Positions 61,359 to 64,000 of a stretch of DNA of 64,000 nt are shown piece by piece. Location of the stretch: the NCBI GenBank assembly GCA_016712625.1, contig JADJQQ010000001.1, positions 1,426,001 through 1,490,000 of the forward strand, in the 5' to 3' direction. Below the pieces are notes generated by a model, which ran no database searches, was not told the origin of the DNA, and worked only from the letters and a program-made list of their open reading frames with translations. The position numbers were made by a program, and so were the translations under genes. Each line of letters begins with the position of its first letter. The first letter of the stretch is position 1. This stretch comes from Candidatus Competibacteraceae bacterium (lineage in GTDB: Bacteria; Pseudomonadota; Gammaproteobacteria; Competibacterales; Competibacteraceae).

Positions 61359-61362
61359 GTGG

Positions 61363-61764
61363 ATGAGAGATTTAATGGCTGATAACTGGTTGGATCGGAT
61401 CAAATGGACAGCGGATGGCTTGGTGCCCGCTATCGCGCAGGAAGCTGGCACGGGTCGGATCTTGATGATGGCCTGGATGAATCGGGAATCGCTGCGGCGT
61501 ACTGTGGAATGCGGTGAGGCCGTGTATTGGTCGCGTTCTCGTAAAGAACTGTGGCACAAGGGCGAAACCTCCGGCCATACCCAGAAAATCAAAAGCATCC
61601 GCTTGGATTGTGACCACGATGTCATTTTGCTGGAAATCGAACAAATCGGCGGCATCGCCTGTCATACCGGGCGGCACAGTTGTTTCTTCGAGAAATGGCG
61701 CGATGGCGAATGGGTCGTCACCGATCCGGTGCTAAAAGACCCGCGCGAGATGTACGGCGGATGA
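61363..61764 (+). CDS. hisI: Phosphoribosyl-AMP cyclohydrolase
   Basis: The 133-residue enzyme opens the purine ring of PR-AMP. The metal-binding residues lie in LDCDHDVILLEIEQ and ACHTGRHSCFF, and the substrate loop is in VYWSRSRKELWHKGETSG. It is the monofunctional form, with HisE encoded separately and overlapping by four bases (ATGA). Confidence 0.96.
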   Translation: MRDLMADNWLDRIKWTADGLVPAIAQEAGTGRILMMAWMNRESLRRTVECGEAVYWSRSRKELWHKGETSGHTQKIKSIRLDCDHDVILLEIEQIGGIACHTGRHSCFFEKWRDGEWVVTDPVLKDPREMYGG

Positions 61765-62084
61765 GCGACCAGATTCTGCGCGAATTGGCGGCGACTCTGG
61801 AAGCGCGTAAGCAGGCCGATCCCGATAGTTCCTATATCGCTCGCTTATATGCCAAGGGCCTGGACGCCATTCTCAAGAAAGTCGGTGAGGAGGCCGCCGA
61901 AACCCTGTTGGCGGCGAAGAATGGCGACCCGCAACACCTGATCCATGAAACCGCCGATCTGTGGTTTCATACGCTGGTGATGTTGGCCCATCAAGGGCTT
62001 GGCCCCGACGCCGTTTTGAGCGAGTTGCAGCGCCGTTTTGGCACGTCCGGTCTGGTCGAAAAGGCCGCCCGCCCCGCCGACTGA
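61761..62084 (+). CDS. hisE: Phosphoribosyl-ATP pyrophosphatase
   Basis: The 107-residue all-alpha enzyme hydrolyses PR-ATP. The metal-binding EExxE-type residues are in KVGEEAAETLLAAK and ETADLWFHTLVML. It overlaps hisI (ATGA) and is followed by tatA with a 39-base spacer. Confidence 0.95.
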   Translation: MSDQILRELAATLEARKQADPDSSYIARLYAKGLDAILKKVGEEAAETLLAAKNGDPQHLIHETADLWFHTLVMLAHQGLGPDAVLSELQRRFGTSGLVEKAARPAD

Positions 62085-62123
62085 ATTTTTCAGATCGGCC
62101 CTTTGTCACACGAGGCAAATCTC

Positions 62124-62375
62124 ATGCATTTCAGTATTTGGGAATTACTCCTGATTTTGGTCATCGTGCTGGTGCTGTTCGGTGGTAGCCGGTTGCGCAA
62201 TTTGGGTTCGGATTTAGGTTCCGCGATTCGCGGCTTTCGGGATTCAATGAAAGAAGGTGGCAAGCCGGACGTGGTTGAGGAAGACCCTAAGAAATTAGAA
62301 TCGCCCATAGTGCAGGAGCGGGCGACCGCTACCGGAGTGAACGATCCGCTGGCCAAGGAGCGGGAAAAAGTCTGA
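62124..62375 (+). CDS. tatA: Sec-independent translocase pore subunit
   Basis: The 83-residue protein has one N-terminal helix (WELLLILVIVLVLFGG), the FGGSRLRNLGSDLGSAIRGF amphipathic part and a charged tail. TatA forms the Tat channel for folded proteins. The start MHFSIWELL is chosen as the canonical TatA N-terminus. The Tat-signal proteins in the window (dioxygenase, FccB) are likely clients. Confidence 0.95.
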   Translation: MHFSIWELLLILVIVLVLFGGSRLRNLGSDLGSAIRGFRDSMKEGGKPDVVEEDPKKLESPIVQERATATGVNDPLAKEREKV

Positions 62376-62394
62376 CGCTTAGGATCGCTTCGCC

Positions 62395-62865
62395 ATGTTC
62401 GAAATGGGTTTTTGGGAACTGGTGCTGGTCGCGGTGGTCGCGTTGATCGTGGTCGGCCCGGAAAAGCTGCCCGGCGTGGCTCGCACCGCTGGCTTGTGGG
62501 TGGGCAAAGCCCGTCGGATGGTTGCCGATGTTAAGGCGGAGGTAGATCGAGAGTTACAGCTAGAGGAACTCAAGCAGTCGTTTCGGCAGCAGGCCGATCT
62601 CGGTGGCTTGAAGGATTTTTCCCAAAAAATGAAATCCTTGGAGCGAGACATTCAAGCGGAATTCAACGACCCTGGCCCACCGCCCGGTTGGCGTCCGGGT
62701 TCAGCTATTGAGCCGCCACTTGAGGCTACCCCCAGCTCCGCGCCCGCCGCCGTTGCCGCCTCGCTCCCACCGGTCGACTTGGCCAAGAACGATCCGAAAC
62801 GGGTCGGACCGCCGCCCGCGGTGTTGTCTCGACCGTCCGCGCCGCCCGCCGATCCCAACCCGTGA
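62395..62865 (+). CDS. tatB: Sec-independent translocase receptor subunit
   Basis: The 156-residue protein opens MFEMGFWELVLVAVVALIVVGPEKLPG, the TatB signature with Glu8 and GPEKLP, followed by an amphipathic helix and a Pro/Ala-rich tail (APAAVAASLPPV...SAPPADPNP). It binds twin-arginine signals with TatC. It overlaps tatC by four bases. Confidence 0.95.
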   Translation: MFEMGFWELVLVAVVALIVVGPEKLPGVARTAGLWVGKARRMVADVKAEVDRELQLEELKQSFRQQADLGGLKDFSQKMKSLERDIQAEFNDPGPPPGWRPGSAIEPPLEATPSSAPAAVAASLPPVDLAKNDPKRVGPPPAVLSRPSAPPADPNP

Positions 62866-63629
62866 CTGACAACGTTGATCGCGAGCAACCGCTCGTCAGC
62901 CATCTGCTGGAATTACGCACCCGCTTAATTCGGCTTGTGAGCGGCATCTTGCTGATCTTCGTGGTGCTATCGCCGTTCTCGAACCCGATCTATACCGCGC
63001 TGGCGCAGCCGTTGACCCGCTACATGCCCGCGCAAAGCAGCATGATCGCCATTGATGTGCTGTCGCCGTTTCTGACGCCGCTCAAGTTCACCTTGATTCT
63101 GGCCGTGTTCATCACCGTACCGTGGACGCTCTATCAGATTTGGGCGTTTGTCGCGCCGGGACTCTATCAGCGCGAGAAACGGCTGGTGCTACCGATCTTA
63201 CTGTCGAGCACGCTGCTGTTCTATGCCGGCATGGCCTTCGCCTACTTTGGCATCATGCCGGTCTTCTTCTACTTCATTACCCACACCGCGCCGGCAGGGG
63301 TGGCGGTGATGACCGATATCAACCGTTATCTCGATTTCGTGATGATGATGTTTTTCGCGTTCGGGGTGGCGTTTGAGGTGCCGGTCGCCACGGTAATTCT
63401 GTCTTTAACCGGTGTTTTGACGCCCGAAGCGATGGCTGCCAAGCGCTCCTACGTCATCGTCGGCGCATTTATCATCGGGATGCTGCTCATGCCGGATGTG
63501 GTTTCACAAACGCTGTTGGCGATCCCGATGTGGATGCTGTTTGAAGCGGGCATCTCCATTTCGCGCCTGTTGTTACGGCGGCGTAATGAAACGCATGCAG
63601 CCACGGCCGATCTCCGTAAGTCTGGATAA
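62862..63629 (+). CDS. tatC: Sec-independent translocase core subunit
   Basis: The 255-residue membrane protein has six helices and the TatC landmarks SHLLELRTRLIR at the N-terminus and FVAPGLYQREKR. It begins at a GTG that overlaps the tatB stop. It ends the his-tat operon and is convergent with the CZB gene. Confidence 0.95.
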   Translation: MTDNVDREQPLVSHLLELRTRLIRLVSGILLIFVVLSPFSNPIYTALAQPLTRYMPAQSSMIAIDVLSPFLTPLKFTLILAVFITVPWTLYQIWAFVAPGLYQREKRLVLPILLSSTLLFYAGMAFAYFGIMPVFFYFITHTAPAGVAVMTDINRYLDFVMMMFFAFGVAFEVPVATVILSLTGVLTPEAMAAKRSYVIVGAFIIGMLLMPDVVSQTLLAIPMWMLFEAGISISRLLLRRRNETHAATADLRKSG

Positions 63630-63638
63630 AACGGGCTG

Positions 63639-64000
63639 TCAGTTAGCTATCTTGGTGTACAGCTGCGCCAGATCCTTCACAACCGCTTGAGAGGCATGCG
63701 CAAAGTCGCCCGATTTAAGGGCGGTTTGCGCCTCGGATTTGTTACCTTTTAGAGCGGATTGCAGCACTTTGCCAGCACAGACATGAAAGTGGGCATGATT
63801 AGCTTGCAGGGTTTTAAATAAAACTTCGTGCCCAAATTTTTGGTTGCCCGACCCGTGGAGCCATTTTCCTAAGACGCAGAGATTATCCCGCGAAACTTCT
63901 TCAACAGAAAGTGTGTCAGGGACACCACTATCGATCACTGCTTGCAGACGCCCTTTCCATTTTTGATGCGCTTCGATTGCGGTCCGAAAATTCAGTCCAT
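63639..64000 (-). CDS. Chemoreceptor zinc-binding (CZB) domain protein, 3' part, cut by window edge
   Basis: The frame is open to the edge, and the visible 120 residues form a complete CZB domain: EAHQKWKGRLQAVI with the first His, then the RDNLCVLGKWLHGSG motif with the Cys, and HAHFHVCAGKVL with two more His, giving the usual zinc site of three His and one Cys. CZB domains end many chemoreceptors and the cyclase DgcZ, and sense zinc or oxidants. The N-terminal part lies outside, so the protein type is unknown. No start codon is seen in the window before the edge. Confidence 0.82.
   Translation of the reverse strand, partial: GLNFRTAIEAHQKWKGRLQAVIDSGVPDTLSVEEVSRDNLCVLGKWLHGSGNQKFGHEVLFKTLQANHAHFHVCAGKVLQSALKGNKSEAQTALKSGDFAHASQAVVKDLAQLYTKIAN

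Noticed and set aside
1..64000. CRISPR array, complete insertion sequence or prophage
   Set aside because: No regularly spaced repeats, no transposase or integrase motifs and no phage structural genes were seen on either strand.

Overview
The window looks like a chromosomal segment of a GC-rich gammaproteobacterium. It has the gammaproteobacterial block hisB-hisH-hisA-hisF-hisI-hisE-tatA-tatB-tatC, a yjcH-actP acetate permease pair, thiol peroxidase, DgkA, Mfd and aerobic HemF. Several genes concern alpha-glucan: a branching enzyme with a duplicated front half, a secreted glucoamylase-like protein, an alpha-amylase with a starch-binding module and a sugar ABC importer. Together with acetate uptake and a flavocytochrome c sulfide dehydrogenase, this would fit a glycogen-storing lineage such as the Competibacteraceae. 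That placement is inference from gene content, not from a search.

Layout. 0-2 kb: a minus-strand cluster of a dehydrogenase, a PTPS-like protein and a glycosyltransferase cut by the window edge. 2-7.4 kb: gcvH, a TPP-riboswitch-like element with no gene behind it, tpx-dgkA, a PGPGW membrane protein, a cysteine-rich protein and an isolated HExxH protein. 7.4-13 kb: mfd, a cyclase-family protein, a YchJ-type protein and a VanZ-like protein. 13-25 kb: an RND efflux pair, an intradiol dioxygenase, a lipoprotein fused to a pilin-like domain, the duplicated GlgB and a Spy/CpxP-like protein. 25-39 kb: a two-component system, a TerC-CBS protein, hemF, tRNA-Leu(CAA), a DMT transporter, a broken RNA methyltransferase, yjcH-actP, a membrane PAS-exonuclease fusion and fccAB. 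39-49 kb: a LysM-FecR protein, a CHASE2-GGDEF-EAL protein, a frameshifted glucoamylase, a PfkB kinase, an aldo/keto reductase and an exonuclease. 49-51 kb: an AT-rich patch with a heme-binding sensor and a partner protein. 51-57 kb: a halohydrin-dehalogenase-like SDR, alpha-amylase, a small secreted protein and an incomplete ABC importer. 57-64 kb: FmdB, a di-heme peroxidase, the his-tat operon and the 3' end of a CZB-domain gene.

One pattern cuts across the window. Five genes between 30.4 and 54.1 kb carry frameshifts, mostly in short homopolymer runs: the DMT transporter, the RNA m5U methyltransferase (three shifts), the EAL-domain protein, the glucoamylase (several shifts) and the alpha-amylase. 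The long genes before 30 kb and after 54 kb are intact. This means either local sequence error or clustered gene decay, and raw reads would decide.

The observations most worth a second look are the HHDH-like SDR, the duplicated GlgB, the lipoprotein-pilin fusion, the orphan riboswitch, the heme sensor without an output domain beside a 14-bp perfect inverted repeat, and the PAS-DEDDh exonuclease fusion.
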